Source of the DNA: CALSMU01 sp965230225
GTDB taxonomy: Bacteria > Bacteroidota > Bacteroidia > Flavobacteriales_D > Parvicellaceae
Direction of reading: 5' to 3'
Assembly (NCBI GenBank): GCA_965230225.1
Contig: CBDDKM010000002.1
Location: 186,001-250,000, forward strand
Length of the DNA stretch: 64,000 nucleotides
Positions within the stretch are counted from its first letter, which is position 1; each line of letters begins with the position of its first letter. Positions 37,764 to 46,819 of this stretch are shown here, one piece after another. Both the position numbers and the translations under genes were made by a program. Under the pieces are notes generated by a model. That model was not told where the DNA came from. It ran no database searches and saw only the letters and a list, made by a program, of their open reading frames with translations.

Positions 37764-37892
37764 TTAATTAAACCAGCCAAAAATCCAACTACCCAAACCG
37801 GAAAAAATGATGAGCCATATAATTCCTTTTACTAAGAAGAATATAAAACCGGCCCAACCAATCCGTTTTAACCAAACTTTCAATTTATCCAT
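37764..37892 (-). CDS. 42-aa single-span membrane protein
   Basis: An ATG at 37892 opens a 42-codon frame ending at TAA 37764. The protein starts MDKLKVWLKRIGWAGFIFFL and continues VKGIIWLIIFSGLGSWIFGWFN, so it has a short basic, amphipathic N-terminus and one or two closely spaced hydrophobic segments. Small proteins with a WLKRIGWAGFxFFLxKG core occur in many Bacteroidota and Proteobacteria genomes, and I recall this pattern though I cannot name a family. The 2-nt gap to the AraC gene and the match to that pattern support it being real. The bestrophin gene ends 38 nt upstream. Confidence 0.7.
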   Translation of the reverse strand: MDKLKVWLKRIGWAGFIFFLVKGIIWLIIFSGLGSWIFGWFN

Positions 37893-37930
37893 TTACAGTA
37901 GTCAAAATACCTACAGCAAGATAATGAATT

Positions 37931-38980
37931 TTACATCTGAATGTTATTTGGGTTATCAAATTGCTCTGGGATATTTTCAGAATCCTCTTCTATAATCTGC
38001 AATATATCTCTGGTAATTCCTCTTGAAATATTAGAAATAGGCACATCATTTGGCGATCCTTCGAATGGATTCTCCCCTGCCAATCCAATTCTTAGCATGG
38101 TATTAAATACCCAAATTACAATAACAGTAAACGGAATATTTAGCCAAACAAAGTGTTCTCCGATCATTGGGTTAGATTTGGCAATTTCCAATCCCATTTT
38201 AGCAAATGCCGGAATAATTGCCATTGGTAATAACCACATAAAAATATGTACAAAGTGATACCCGATACTTCCGTATTGTTTAGGATAAGGGAAATTCTTA
38301 ATACGCTCAGACTTACCTTGCAACGCAGTTAATTCCTGCAAAATTTGCTGAAGGTTTAGTAAACTGAAATCCCACAATTTCTTCTCGTCCGTCAATCTTC
38401 TAAAGTGCTTGGACTGCAGACTAATTAATGCGTTAGGTTTATTGTCTTTAGACATTACATAGTTAAACTCCTCTTCCGACAATAATGGTTTTAACTCCTC
38501 CTCCAACGATGTTTTGGTTTCCGGAATATTATACTCAAAATTCAACTTCTTTTTAGAGGCCTGATAAGTGGCTTCCCAAACCTTTTTAGTACGCATAGCA
38601 TACCTTAAAGCAGTTAACCATGCAATGTGTCTGTTGGTTATAATTTTCAACTCTTCCGATTCGTCTTTAGAAGCTTCTCGGTTGTGCATGTAAAAGCTAT
38701 CCTTAACCGTAATGATTAACGTTCTGGAAGTATTTACAATTCCTCCCCAAATTTTACGTGCTTCCCAAATACGATCGTAAGCAGCATTGTTTTGAAAACC
38801 TACCATAAAAGCCACAGCGGTACCAATTAACCCCACCGGAGTAAGGGGAACCTGAAGCCATTTAATGTTCAGTACTTCGTATAGTACTGTTACTAAAGTG
38901 GCAAAAATGAAAAAGAAAATAATCTCTCGTTTGGTCCAGATCAGAACACTTCTAAAAGGAAATCGTCTTTGTATATACAT
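37931..38980 (-). CDS. Bestrophin-family anion channel (UPF0187/PF01062)
   Basis: The 349-aa protein has the bestrophin layout: cytosolic FRSVLIWTKREI, a first membrane pair (FFFIFATLVTVLYEV, PLTPVGLIGTAVAFMVGFQNNAAYDRIWEARKIWGG with the NxxYDRxWEAR signature), a long cytosolic helical insert (about 115-245), two later membrane segments (IFMWLLPMAIIPAFA, WLNIPFTVIVIWVFNTML) and the C-terminal ENPFEGSPNDVPI acidic motif. The family forms pentameric anion, often chloride, channels in the inner membrane. It is first of a run of minus-strand genes, with 156 nt of non-coding DNA upstream. Confidence 0.93.
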   Translation of the reverse strand: MYIQRRFPFRSVLIWTKREIIFFFIFATLVTVLYEVLNIKWLQVPLTPVGLIGTAVAFMVGFQNNAAYDRIWEARKIWGGIVNTSRTLIITVKDSFYMHNREASKDESEELKIITNRHIAWLTALRYAMRTKKVWEATYQASKKKLNFEYNIPETKTSLEEELKPLLSEEEFNYVMSKDNKPNALISLQSKHFRRLTDEKKLWDFSLLNLQQILQELTALQGKSERIKNFPYPKQYGSIGYHFVHIFMWLLPMAIIPAFAKMGLEIAKSNPMIGEHFVWLNIPFTVIVIWVFNTMLRIGLAGENPFEGSPNDVPISNISRGITRDILQIIEEDSENIPEQFDNPNNIQM

Positions 38981-39136
38981 GGTTTAAAATTGTTTAGTCA
39001 ACTAATGCAAAATTCATGTTTCAACATCAAATTGCAGTCATGCAAAAGTAACATTAACCACAAGATTATGAGTTCACAAATTTATTCCTAGGTATACGAA
39101 TCAGACCAGAGAATATTTTGATTCGGGAATATTTCT

Positions 39137-39787
39137 TCAGAAATTGATGGAATAGCTATCCAATAGGATGTGATCAGTAACTGTTGTATCAATGGGATTA
39201 TAGCTAATCTCCTCTACCAACCCAACATTTTTAGCAAACTTCCTTTTATAGTACGGCCACGGAAGAGGATCAATAAAATAATGTACTTCCATTACAGAAT
39301 CGTAAAAGATATTATTTACCGTCATGGTATCATCTAACGCCACGATGTTACCTTCTAAATCATCTCCCTGGTATATTTTAACACTGGTAAACCAGCTACC
39401 GAGAGTTGGGGTATTAGGGAAAAAGGTTCTCCATTCGTGGTAATCGAAATTACTTAACGGAGTGGTGCTACCACGATTAACCACATTACCTTCCCATACG
39501 GGAGCATAAAAAAGACTGGAATCGTAAACGGGATAATAATCGCTGTACCTGGCAAATAGTTCGTAATTCGGGTCAGTTGTATATATTACGTTAAAACCAC
39601 CTGGCCTATCGTAAGTCCAGGATGAACCGGGGTAAGTAGGAAAATAATCGTGAGGGAAAATAGTATCAATATGTACAACCGGAGTAGTCTCTGGCATTTC
39701 TGCCGAATCTTTGGTACAGCTTGAAAAGGTAAAGAGCCACAGCACTATAACAATCAGAATAGCAGGTAGGGATTTAGTCAGTTTCAT
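39137..39787 (-). CDS. Predicted lipoprotein of unknown function (216 aa)
   Basis: A signal sequence with lipobox FSSC near residue 24 (LWLFTFSSCTKDSAEM) is followed by a short acidic tether and a beta-rich domain with many aromatic residues (FPTYPGSSWTYDRPGGF, YYPVYDSSLFYAPVW, GLVEEISYNPIDTTVTDHILL). This looks like the lipocalin-like single-domain lipoproteins of Bacteroidota that begin with a PxxxGSxWxY strand, but I cannot assign a function. It stands alone. Confidence 0.75.
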   Translation of the reverse strand: MKLTKSLPAILIVIVLWLFTFSSCTKDSAEMPETTPVVHIDTIFPHDYFPTYPGSSWTYDRPGGFNVIYTTDPNYELFARYSDYYPVYDSSLFYAPVWEGNVVNRGSTTPLSNFDYHEWRTFFPNTPTLGSWFTSVKIYQGDDLEGNIVALDDTMTVNNIFYDSVMEVHYFIDPLPWPYYKRKFAKNVGLVEEISYNPIDTTVTDHILLDSYSINF

Positions 39788-39833
39788 GGTTTAGGTTTAG
39801 ATGCTTTAAATATCGCTCCTAAATCATTAAGAT

Positions 39834-40400
39834 TCAAGTGCCAATTAGGGAACGGTGATGAAGGTATATTTCTGCTATTTGACCAATATCCACCACCTCA
39901 TCAGCAGATTGAGGTTCATGCTTCCAAACTAGTTCACCTCCCTTAACCAAAAAGGTAGCTGCCATTTGCCAGCGAGTACCGGATGCTTTTCTGTTTCTAA
40001 TACCATGAGGAATGAGTTTAGCTACACCTAGTAGTGATTTCCCACCCAAAAAATGACTTAGACTAGAATACCCTACACCAAAAGCACCATATATTTCTCG
40101 GTTGGGATCATGCACTCTATTGATGTTTTCAATCCCTCCTATTTCGCCTAACCATTGTTCGCAAATGGCTTCCTCTCCATGAGTAATGATGTAAATGCCC
40201 AGATCATTAAACTGACTACTTAGCGCACATAATTCTTTAACTGTTTTTTCGGCAAATGGGCATCCAGTATGCCTTAAAAATGAGATTAACACCAACTTGT
40301 TTTCCCCAGTGGGTGTAAAAATATCTTTGTGTGGAATCGTATTCCCAATTTGTAAGGGTGAACGCACTTTCTGTTGTGGTGGTTTCGAAAGTCCTATCAT
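39834..40400 (-). CDS. Peroxiredoxin-like (AhpC/TSA_2, SelL-type) protein
   Basis: The thioredoxin-like fold is visible in LVLISFLRHTGCPFAEKTVKEL, with one candidate peroxidatic Cys in TGCPF near residue 47. A strand-helix region (LGIYIITHGEEAI) and a C-terminal FLVKGGELVWKHEPQSADEVVDI follow, which fits the AhpC/TSA_2 group. The other cysteine (AICEQW) sits in a helix and is not an obvious resolving Cys. Members reduce peroxides or act as redox carriers. It overlaps the upstream NAD(P)-binding gene by 4 nt, suggesting a functional pair. Confidence 0.8.
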   Translation of the reverse strand: MIGLSKPPQQKVRSPLQIGNTIPHKDIFTPTGENKLVLISFLRHTGCPFAEKTVKELCALSSQFNDLGIYIITHGEEAICEQWLGEIGGIENINRVHDPNREIYGAFGVGYSSLSHFLGGKSLLGVAKLIPHGIRNRKASGTRWQMAATFLVKGGELVWKHEPQSADEVVDIGQIAEIYLHHRSLIGT

Positions 40401-41026
40401 CCTCTACAAACAGAACTTGCCCCGCTTTTACCGGCCAACATACTTTCTACCATGTACTCAGCAACATCTGCTCTGGTAATATCTCCATTGGGCAATTTTC
40501 CTTCCTGATCTATTACCTTACCTGTTGCCTCTCCATTTTTCAGCGCTACCGGACGTACAATATGATACCCTCCTTTGTTTTGTTTAACGGCATCTTCCTG
40601 CATTTGATGATCCTTCATGGTTTTTCCCAAAAACAGTTTTGACAACAGTTTTTCGTGCCATTTTAACCTGCTCCAACTTTCAGAAACTCCGTGAGCACTG
40701 ACCACATGTACTTTGCAGTTAAGGTTGTTTTGGTTCAGTACCTCAACAATGTTCTTTGTTCCAATGCTTCGAACACTATCTGCTTTTAAATCCCTACTGC
40801 CCAGAGCTACAATTACATTTGTAAAATCGCTGCTTTTTAGAGCTATTTCAATCTCCTCTTTATTAAATACATCTCCGGCAAGAATGTTGGTAGATGATGT
40901 ATTTATCTTTCCTTCGGAACCCTTACGAACAAAGGCAGAGTGCTTAAGTTGTTTAGAAGATAATACCTTACAAATCTCAACTCCGGTATTTCCTGTAGCT
41001 CCAAATACTATTATGTTTTTTTCCAT
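40397..41026 (-). CDS. Atypical SDR / NAD(P)H-binding protein (NmrA-like)
   Basis: The 209-aa Rossmann protein starts MEKNIIVFGATGNTGVEICK, with the GATGNTG dinucleotide-binding loop. It continues FVRKGSEGK (NADP-type Arg after the second strand), an ILAGDVFNKEEI strand, NVIVALGSR, HVVSAHGVSES and YHIVRPVALKNG. This matches the NAD(P)-binding_10/NmrA atypical SDR group, which bind NADP and act as reductases or redox sensors. Its 4-nt overlap with the peroxiredoxin-like gene suggests redox-linked roles. Confidence 0.88.
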   Translation of the reverse strand: MEKNIIVFGATGNTGVEICKVLSSKQLKHSAFVRKGSEGKINTSSTNILAGDVFNKEEIEIALKSSDFTNVIVALGSRDLKADSVRSIGTKNIVEVLNQNNLNCKVHVVSAHGVSESWSRLKWHEKLLSKLFLGKTMKDHQMQEDAVKQNKGGYHIVRPVALKNGEATGKVIDQEGKLPNGDITRADVAEYMVESMLAGKSGASSVCRG

Positions 41027-41103
41027 GGTTACTCTTATAGACGACTAACCACAAAGATTATTTTTTACCCCATCAAAAACCATGAATAAACTCAGCTTAT
41101 GAA

Positions 41104-41128
41104 CTCATATCCGTCATTCATCTATTTG
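41104..41128 (+). promoter_or_regulatory. Shared motif CATATCCGTCATTCAT upstream of the LytTR gene
   Basis: This stretch is nearly identical to 44897-44921 upstream of the T9SS cargo gene, and shares ATTCATnnATTTG with 17081-17099. It ends 62 nt before the regulator ATG. The trailing TCTATTTG is one mismatch from the TAnnTTTG promoter element, so the motif may be an operator overlapping a promoter. Confidence 0.45.
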
Positions 41129-41190
41129 CATTACCCAACCAAGTAGATCATTTTTTAAATTCGTTGCCAGACTCTTCTAATACACTTCGA

Positions 41191-41940
41191 ATGAAAATTA
41201 TAATTATTGACGATGAAGCCAATGCCAGAATTCTATTGAGAAACATAGTACTCAAGTACTTTGGAGAATCTATGGATATTTTGGAAGCAAAAAACTTAAA
41301 AGAAGGAGTTGAATTGATAAAGCAACATCGACCTCAAATTGTATTTCTGGATGTAGAAATGCCCAACGAACAGGGAGTAGAGATTTACAAGTATTTTGAG
41401 GGAGAGTCCATCGATTTTCATTTGGTATTTACCACAGCCTACAGCCAATACGCTCTAAAAGCATTCGAGCTTAACGCCATCGACTATATCCTTAAACCTA
41501 TACGTCCCACCAGAATACAAGAAGTTATAGAAAAGGTGAAAAAGTCCGAGAGCAGTAATAACATTCAGCAAAAACTGGAAGAATTAAAACGAACCTTACG
41601 CCAAAACGATTTCAATAAAATAGCCTTACCGGTTAAAAATGGAATTTTATTCACCCCGCTTACAGACATTATCCACCTGGAAGCTGATGGTAGTTACACC
41701 ACTGTATACCAGGCCAACGGAGAAAACATTTTGGTTTCCAAACCGCTTAAATTCTTTGACCATATTCTGGAAAAAGGCAGCAGTTTCTACCGTCCACATC
41801 GGTCTCATATTTTTAACCTGAAGTACCTTAAAGAATACGTAAGAAAAGATGGCAACTATGTAATTCTGGAAAACGCCAATGTAGTGCCCATCTCCAAAGA
41901 GAAAAAAGAAGAGTTTTTAGAAATCGTAACCTCTATTTAG
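41191..41940 (+). CDS. LytTR-family response regulator
   Basis: The start is ATG 41191 (MKIIIIDDEANAR), not the upstream in-frame TTG at 41164, because the receiver begins with the first strand. The receiver (1-120) has DDEA, the phospho-Asp in IVFLDVEMP, FTTAYSQYALKAFE and KPIRP. The LytTR domain (about 140-249) has ALPVKNGILFTPLTDIIHLEADGSY, FYRPHRSHIFNLKYL and VVPISKEK. The kinase gene follows after 4 nt. Regulators of this type probably bind the motif seen upstream of this gene and of the downstream T9SS gene; that is inference. Confidence 0.93.
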   Translation: MKIIIIDDEANARILLRNIVLKYFGESMDILEAKNLKEGVELIKQHRPQIVFLDVEMPNEQGVEIYKYFEGESIDFHLVFTTAYSQYALKAFELNAIDYILKPIRPTRIQEVIEKVKKSESSNNIQQKLEELKRTLRQNDFNKIALPVKNGILFTPLTDIIHLEADGSYTTVYQANGENILVSKPLKFFDHILEKGSSFYRPHRSHIFNLKYLKEYVRKDGNYVILENANVVPISKEKKEEFLEIVTSI

Positions 41941-41944
41941 TTCA

Positions 41945-44872
41945 TTGCGCCTTGCGGTAGTCATATTATTAGCTTTTGTACATGTTTTAACACCTGCACA
42001 ACAGTATAACTCGTATTCTTTTAATGAGTTATACCACTTTTCTGAAAACACCATCTACGATATTTCTCAAGACGAAAAAGGCTACTTCTGGTTAGGCACC
42101 TCCAACGGGCTATTTCAATTTAACGGTAACGACTTTACCAACTACCAATACCCTGATTTTGCCAAAGAATACACCAACATTAAAATTGACAAAAAGGGAC
42201 AGGTCTGGTTTCTAAATTTTGGAGGGCAGGTTTTTTATTTGAAGCAAAATATACCTACCCTGTTTACCGATTTCGAAAGTGAGGGGAACTTTGTTCAAGA
42301 TTACTTTTTTGAAGAAGACTCCTCCATACTATTCTTTAAACAGGAAGGAGAAGTAGTTTATCGGAATAAAATGGATTCTTCAACACCACAAGCACTATAT
42401 CAAACCAATGATAATTATAAAATCATCTCTTGTAAGCAAAATGGCACAACACTATTGCTATATACCATCGGAAGAGCTAACCTATCGGATGGAAGCAAAC
42501 CCTTGCGGGTAGTTGAGTTAAACACTTTAAGCAAGCAATCTACCATCAAAAAAGAATATACCATTCCGAAAAACAATAACTCTCTAATGGTTATTCATGA
42601 GAAGGATAAATCATTCCTGCTGAACACCTCTCAATTCATTAAGCTTTATGAATTAAACGAGTCTCTAAGTTTAGTACTAGAAATTTCTACGGAATCAGTA
42701 TCTGGAATAAACGGATTACAGTTCACTAACGATCAATATTGGCTACTCACCAAAAATGGATTACTGGTGTATGATTCTAGTGGAACATTGAAAAATCATT
42801 CCTTTAAGCATTACAGCATATCCACCATTTTTCGGGACATTGAAAATAATTTATGGGGTTGCTCCCTAAATAAAGGAATTGAAATAATTTCCAATCAATC
42901 CATTCGATCTCAAAAATTAATTGGAACGGAGGTACTCCACACCACCTATACTGAAAATGGAAATTCATTCTACTCCGATTATGATGGTCATTTTTACCAA
43001 CTAAAACCCAATGGTGAAGTCTTGCAAATTAACCATCCGGAAATTGTAAAGACTCATTTTTCTTACAACCAAAAGGATGGTTTTATCTATTTTGATCACA
43101 GCAATCACGCCTACAACACCACAACCCAGACATTCGAAAAAATTGACCAGCCCATTGTATTTAAAGACATTACCCCGTTAAACAAAAACGTTGCAGTAAT
43201 TACTACTTCGGTTAAATCGGCCTTGATGTATAAAAACCGATCGAACCTGATAACAATTAACGATCTGTATCATTTGGGTATTGATATAGGTACCGAACAA
43301 CACTTTCCGGAAATCAGAAACAAAAGGTGTACAAAGTCTGTAGCAGTACAAGGAAAGAGTCAATTCTATATAGCCTATATAGATGGGCTATATGGGTATT
43401 CGAACAATCAAAATCCTGTTGAAATTCTATTTGAGGGCAGCCCGATTCTGGTTACTGAAATGATAACTGACAACTCCGGGATTTGGGTAACCACCAAAAA
43501 CAACCAGGTCCTCTTCATTAATAAGAATAAGGTTATTAAGCACTTCCAATTGAATCAATCCTATCATAATTTAATTCTGCAAGATGCATTTTTGTATCTG
43601 ATCAATAAAGAGTCCATTTCCAGATTAAACATTAATAATGGACACATCGATACATTTGGTGTGGAAGATGGTTTATTGAACGAACCCATATTAAATGCAT
43701 TTATACACAACGATACGCTTCAAATTCTTAGCGCCCATCATGTTCAGCAACTACCGTGTAATTATAAAAAACCAGAAGGGCATGCACCACAAGTTTTCAT
43801 CTCAGGAATCAGGGTTAACAACAATGACCGGAACCTAAAGGAATTGCAACTGAACTACAACGAAAATAATCTAACCATTGTATTTCATGGCATGTCTATT
43901 AGCAGCAGAAAAAAGCAAGTATTTGAATATCGATTAAACCATTCGGAATCCTGGACAACAACCCTTAATTCTGCTCCCTTTGCACAGTTCAATAATCTGG
44001 CTCCGGGCTTCTACACCTTCGAACTTAGGTGCAAAGGCATCGATGGTCAATACTCAGAAATTCGATCCATAAACTTTTCTGTACTTCCCCATTTCACACA
44101 AACATGGTGGTTCATTTCCATTCTGGTTTTATCTGTTATAGCCATTGTTTTTGGACTCATGCGTTGGCGAATGCGCATGGTAACTCAAAAAAACAAACTC
44201 AAACACGATCAGAATACTTTGAAGAAAGACCTTTATAAATCTAAAATTGCTGCCATTCGATCTCAAATGAATCCTCATTTTATGTTTAATGCGTTAAATA
44301 CTATTCAGCAGTTTATCATCGCCAATCAGCAAGACATTGCGAGCGAGTATCTAGCAGATTTCGCCGATTTAATGCGTAAATATTTAGATCAGAGCAAATC
44401 GGAAAGCATACAGCTGTCGGAAGAGATGGATACACTTAATATTTACCTCCGATTGGAACAGTTGAGATACAACCACGAACTTAATTTTTCAATTACATCA
44501 GATCCGAACATCTCTATTAGTCATACCTATATACCCGTTATGCTCATTCAGCCATTTGTAGAAAACGGCATCAAGCATGGGTTACTCCACAAGGAAGGGA
44601 TGAAACAATTGTCCATTCATTTTTCCAGAGAAGAAAACCAAATCGTATGCACCATCATCGACAATGGTATTGGCCGAAAAGCTTCCGGTGAAATAAATGC
44701 AGCCAAAAAAATTCGTCATACCTCATTTGCAACTTCTGCCATTGATGAAAGAGTTAAATTGGTAAACAAAGGTTATAGCGGTCAGCTTTCTATTGAAATT
44801 GAAGACCTGTACGAAAATCAAAAAGCATCAGGAACCAAAGTAATTCTAAGAATAACTCCCGAATCACTTTAA
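41945..44872 (+). CDS. Beta-propeller sensor histidine kinase (Reg_prop, Y_Y_Y, LytS-type kinase)
   Basis: The only suitable start is a TTG at 41945, giving a signal peptide (LAVVILLAFVHVLTPAQQ); a stop at 41927-41929 closes the frame upstream. The periplasmic part is a two-component-regulator propeller (about 20-620; NTIYDISQDEKGYFWLGTSNG and weaker repeats) with a Y_Y_Y-like domain (about 640-715; FEYRLNHSESW, LAPGFYTFELRCKG). One membrane segment (about 720-742) precedes a His_kinase domain (RSQMNPHFMFNALNTI, His near 777) and a HATPase (IQPFVENGIKHG, IIDNGIGR). Unlike hybrid two-component systems, the regulator is separate and lies 4 nt upstream. Propeller kinases of Bacteroidota usually sense polysaccharide breakdown products. 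Confidence 0.93.
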   Translation: MRLAVVILLAFVHVLTPAQQYNSYSFNELYHFSENTIYDISQDEKGYFWLGTSNGLFQFNGNDFTNYQYPDFAKEYTNIKIDKKGQVWFLNFGGQVFYLKQNIPTLFTDFESEGNFVQDYFFEEDSSILFFKQEGEVVYRNKMDSSTPQALYQTNDNYKIISCKQNGTTLLLYTIGRANLSDGSKPLRVVELNTLSKQSTIKKEYTIPKNNNSLMVIHEKDKSFLLNTSQFIKLYELNESLSLVLEISTESVSGINGLQFTNDQYWLLTKNGLLVYDSSGTLKNHSFKHYSISTIFRDIENNLWGCSLNKGIEIISNQSIRSQKLIGTEVLHTTYTENGNSFYSDYDGHFYQLKPNGEVLQINHPEIVKTHFSYNQKDGFIYFDHSNHAYNTTTQTFEKIDQPIVFKDITPLNKNVAVITTSVKSALMYKNRSNLITINDLYHLGIDIGTEQHFPEIRNKRCTKSVAVQGKSQFYIAYIDGLYGYSNNQNPVEILFEGSPILVTEMITDNSGIWVTTKNNQVLFINKNKVIKHFQLNQSYHNLILQDAFLYLINKESISRLNINNGHIDTFGVEDGLLNEPILNAFIHNDTLQILSAHHVQQLPCNYKKPEGHAPQVFISGIRVNNNDRNLKELQLNYNENNLTIVFHGMSISSRKKQVFEYRLNHSESWTTTLNSAPFAQFNNLAPGFYTFELRCKGIDGQYSEIRSINFSVLPHFTQTWWFISILVLSVIAIVFGLMRWRMRMVTQKNKLKHDQNTLKKDLYKSKIAAIRSQMNPHFMFNALNTIQQFIIANQQDIASEYLADFADLMRKYLDQSKSESIQLSEEMDTLNIYLRLEQLRYNHELNFSITSDPNISISHTYIPVMLIQPFVENGIKHGLLHKEGMKQLSIHFSREENQIVCTIIDNGIGRKASGEINAAKKIRHTSFATSAIDERVKLVNKGYSGQLSIEIEDLYENQKASGTKVILRITPESL

Positions 44873-44896
44873 TCCCCACCATTACAATTTCATAGG

Positions 44897-44921
44897 TTCA
44901 TATCCGACATTCATGAATTTG
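44897..44921 (+). promoter_or_regulatory. Shared motif TTCATATCCGACATTCAT upstream of T9SS cargo gene
   Basis: This repeats the motif at 41104-41128 with three or four changes and ends 49 nt before the ATG at 44971. The conserved core is CATATCCGnCATTCATnnATTTG with spaced positions. It suggests that the cargo gene and the regulator gene share one control protein. TTCAT occurs twice in it with a 13-nt period. Confidence 0.45.
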
Positions 44922-44970
44922 GTTAACAAAAAGCATTACTGCTTCAGTTACTTAGCCAAAAAAATTACTC

Positions 44971-46761
44971 ATGAAGAAATTATATCTGGCAATTAGCTTA
45001 CTGCTTAGTATACAACTCAATGCCCAATCGATTATTTATGTAAACGCAAATGCAACAGGAGCCAACAACGGAAGTTCATGGTCGGATGCATACATAGACC
45101 TTAACGATGCAACCAATAGTGCTACTTCCGGAACTCATATTTATGTGGCTCAAGGAACTTACTACCCGGGGGTTAATGGAACCTTATCTTACCCAGCATA
45201 TATTTTGGAACCTGATGTTTCGTTATTTGGTGGCTTTCCGAATACCGGCAACCCTACTCTAAACGATAGAGACTGGGCAGCAAATCCTACCATTCTGGAT
45301 GGAGATATTGCCGGTGATGATGATGGAACTCCAGCTACCCGAACAGATAATGCCAGAAGAATATTGATTACTAATACTCAGTATTTATTAGATGGATTTA
45401 CCCTGCAAAACGGTGGTGATAATGCTAATGCACCTGGAGCCGGTATTGCCATGGGAGGAGCAAGCGAAAGAAACGGAGCCGTAAAAAATTGCACTTTTAA
45501 AAACAACTGGGTATTGGTTAATGGTGGGCCAGCATCAGAAGGAGGAGCCATTAGAGCCTCGGCAGTTTCCGACACAGATTCTTTAATTGTAGATAATTGC
45601 TCTTTTATAAACAACGTTGCAATGCAAGGTGGTGCTGTTATCTTTAACGGAAAAGCAAAAATTACCAACTCCAGGTTTATCAAAAATATTTCCGGAAGAG
45701 GTAGTGCCATATTTGCCTATGTACCAGGTAACGGAACATCCAATACCAATTCTGAAATTTCAAATTCAGTGTTCTATAAAAACCATGTGGTAGAGGCAGG
45801 ACTTGGTAGCCCAAACAGTGGGGGTACCATTCTTAGGTGGCAAGGAAGAGAAGGATACCTTACCATTAACAATTGTACCTTTAAAGAAAACAATTCATCG
45901 CAAACCAATTATGCTCATCGAGCTAATATTTATACCAATTATGAATTAACAGAACATACGGAAACCTATTTCAACAACTGCCTTTTCGATGTTATTCCTG
46001 ATCGCAATTTTAAATCGCCAAACAATAGCGATCTATTCTTTAACAACTGCATATACAACGGAGATGCTACATTTTTTGACGTTTCCAATTCCATATTAAA
46101 TTCTGCAACTGCATTTGGTAATATCACTTACATGTTGGAAGATACTGTTAGTGGAACTTTTATTCTTGATTGCGCTTCGGATGGAGTTGATGTAGGAGAC
46201 AACATTTACATCAGCAACTACTCCGAAGATGCCGATGGTAACCCACGCTTAAGTGGAACCAGTGTGGACGCAGGTGCGTTCGAAACCCAACAAACCATAA
46301 ATACCACCACAACACTAAACGGTAACACCATACAAGTGGACCAAACAGCAATAAGCTACCAATGGTTAAGTTGTAATGTATCGAATGGAACATATACTGT
46401 TATTTCTAGTGCAACAGCGCAAAGTTTTACAGCAACCTCAACAGGTAGCTATGCTTGTGCCATTGATTATGGATGTATGCAAGACACCACAGCTTGTCAA
46501 TCCATTACAGTTGTGGGCATAAATGAGCTATCAGAAAACAGAATCAACATTTATCCTAACCCTACCAAAGATGTATTAAACATCGAATCTGATCTCAATA
46601 TCCGATCCATTTGCATTACTAACCTTATGGGTAAAATAGTATTTCAAACCAACTTACCTAATTTGGCAATATTAGATTTGAGTTCTTACCCTAAAGGGTC
46701 ATACATCATTCATCTGGAAACTCCGGCAAGAAGTTACAATAAGCAAATTATTCTACAATAA
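44971..46761 (+). CDS. Secreted right-handed beta-helix protein with type A T9SS sorting domain
   Basis: A signal peptide (about 1-19) precedes a parallel beta-helix (about residues 22-430) of the choice-of-anchor Q kind: IIYVNANATGANNGSSWSDAY at the start, LLDGFTLQNGG, NCTFKNN, DNCSFINN, NNCTFKENN and NNCLFD rungs, and DVGDN near the end. An Ig-like segment (about 435-510) with YQWLSCN follows. The tail (about 520-596) is a type A T9SS domain: INIYPNPTKDVLNI, ITNLMGKIVFQ, YPKGSYIIHLE. Such proteins often bind or cleave polysaccharides, but no catalytic residues are evident. The shared upstream motif links it to the adjacent LytTR system. Confidence 0.92.
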   Translation: MKKLYLAISLLLSIQLNAQSIIYVNANATGANNGSSWSDAYIDLNDATNSATSGTHIYVAQGTYYPGVNGTLSYPAYILEPDVSLFGGFPNTGNPTLNDRDWAANPTILDGDIAGDDDGTPATRTDNARRILITNTQYLLDGFTLQNGGDNANAPGAGIAMGGASERNGAVKNCTFKNNWVLVNGGPASEGGAIRASAVSDTDSLIVDNCSFINNVAMQGGAVIFNGKAKITNSRFIKNISGRGSAIFAYVPGNGTSNTNSEISNSVFYKNHVVEAGLGSPNSGGTILRWQGREGYLTINNCTFKENNSSQTNYAHRANIYTNYELTEHTETYFNNCLFDVIPDRNFKSPNNSDLFFNNCIYNGDATFFDVSNSILNSATAFGNITYMLEDTVSGTFILDCASDGVDVGDNIYISNYSEDADGNPRLSGTSVDAGAFETQQTINTTTTLNGNTIQVDQTAISYQWLSCNVSNGTYTVISSATAQSFTATSTGSYACAIDYGCMQDTTACQSITVVGINELSENRINIYPNPTKDVLNIESDLNIRSICITNLMGKIVFQTNLPNLAILDLSSYPKGSYIIHLETPARSYNKQIILQ

Positions 46762-46780
46762 AATCGTTGTACTTGCCAAT

Positions 46781-46807
46781 AGCCTCAACAATAGTTGGGG
46801 CTTTTTT
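46781..46807 (+). terminator. Intrinsic terminator after the T9SS cargo gene
   Basis: The stem AGCCTCAAC (46781-46789) pairs with GTTGGGGCT (46794-46802), with one T-G wobble, around an AATA loop, and is followed by six T residues. It ends just before the convergent gene at 46820. Confidence 0.8.
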
Positions 46808-46819
46808 ATGGGGTAAAAA

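Noticed and set aside
37807..37995. 62-aa frame on the plus strand
   Set aside because: It lies opposite the 42-aa minus-strand membrane protein gene and the bestrophin end, and shows no protein-like composition.
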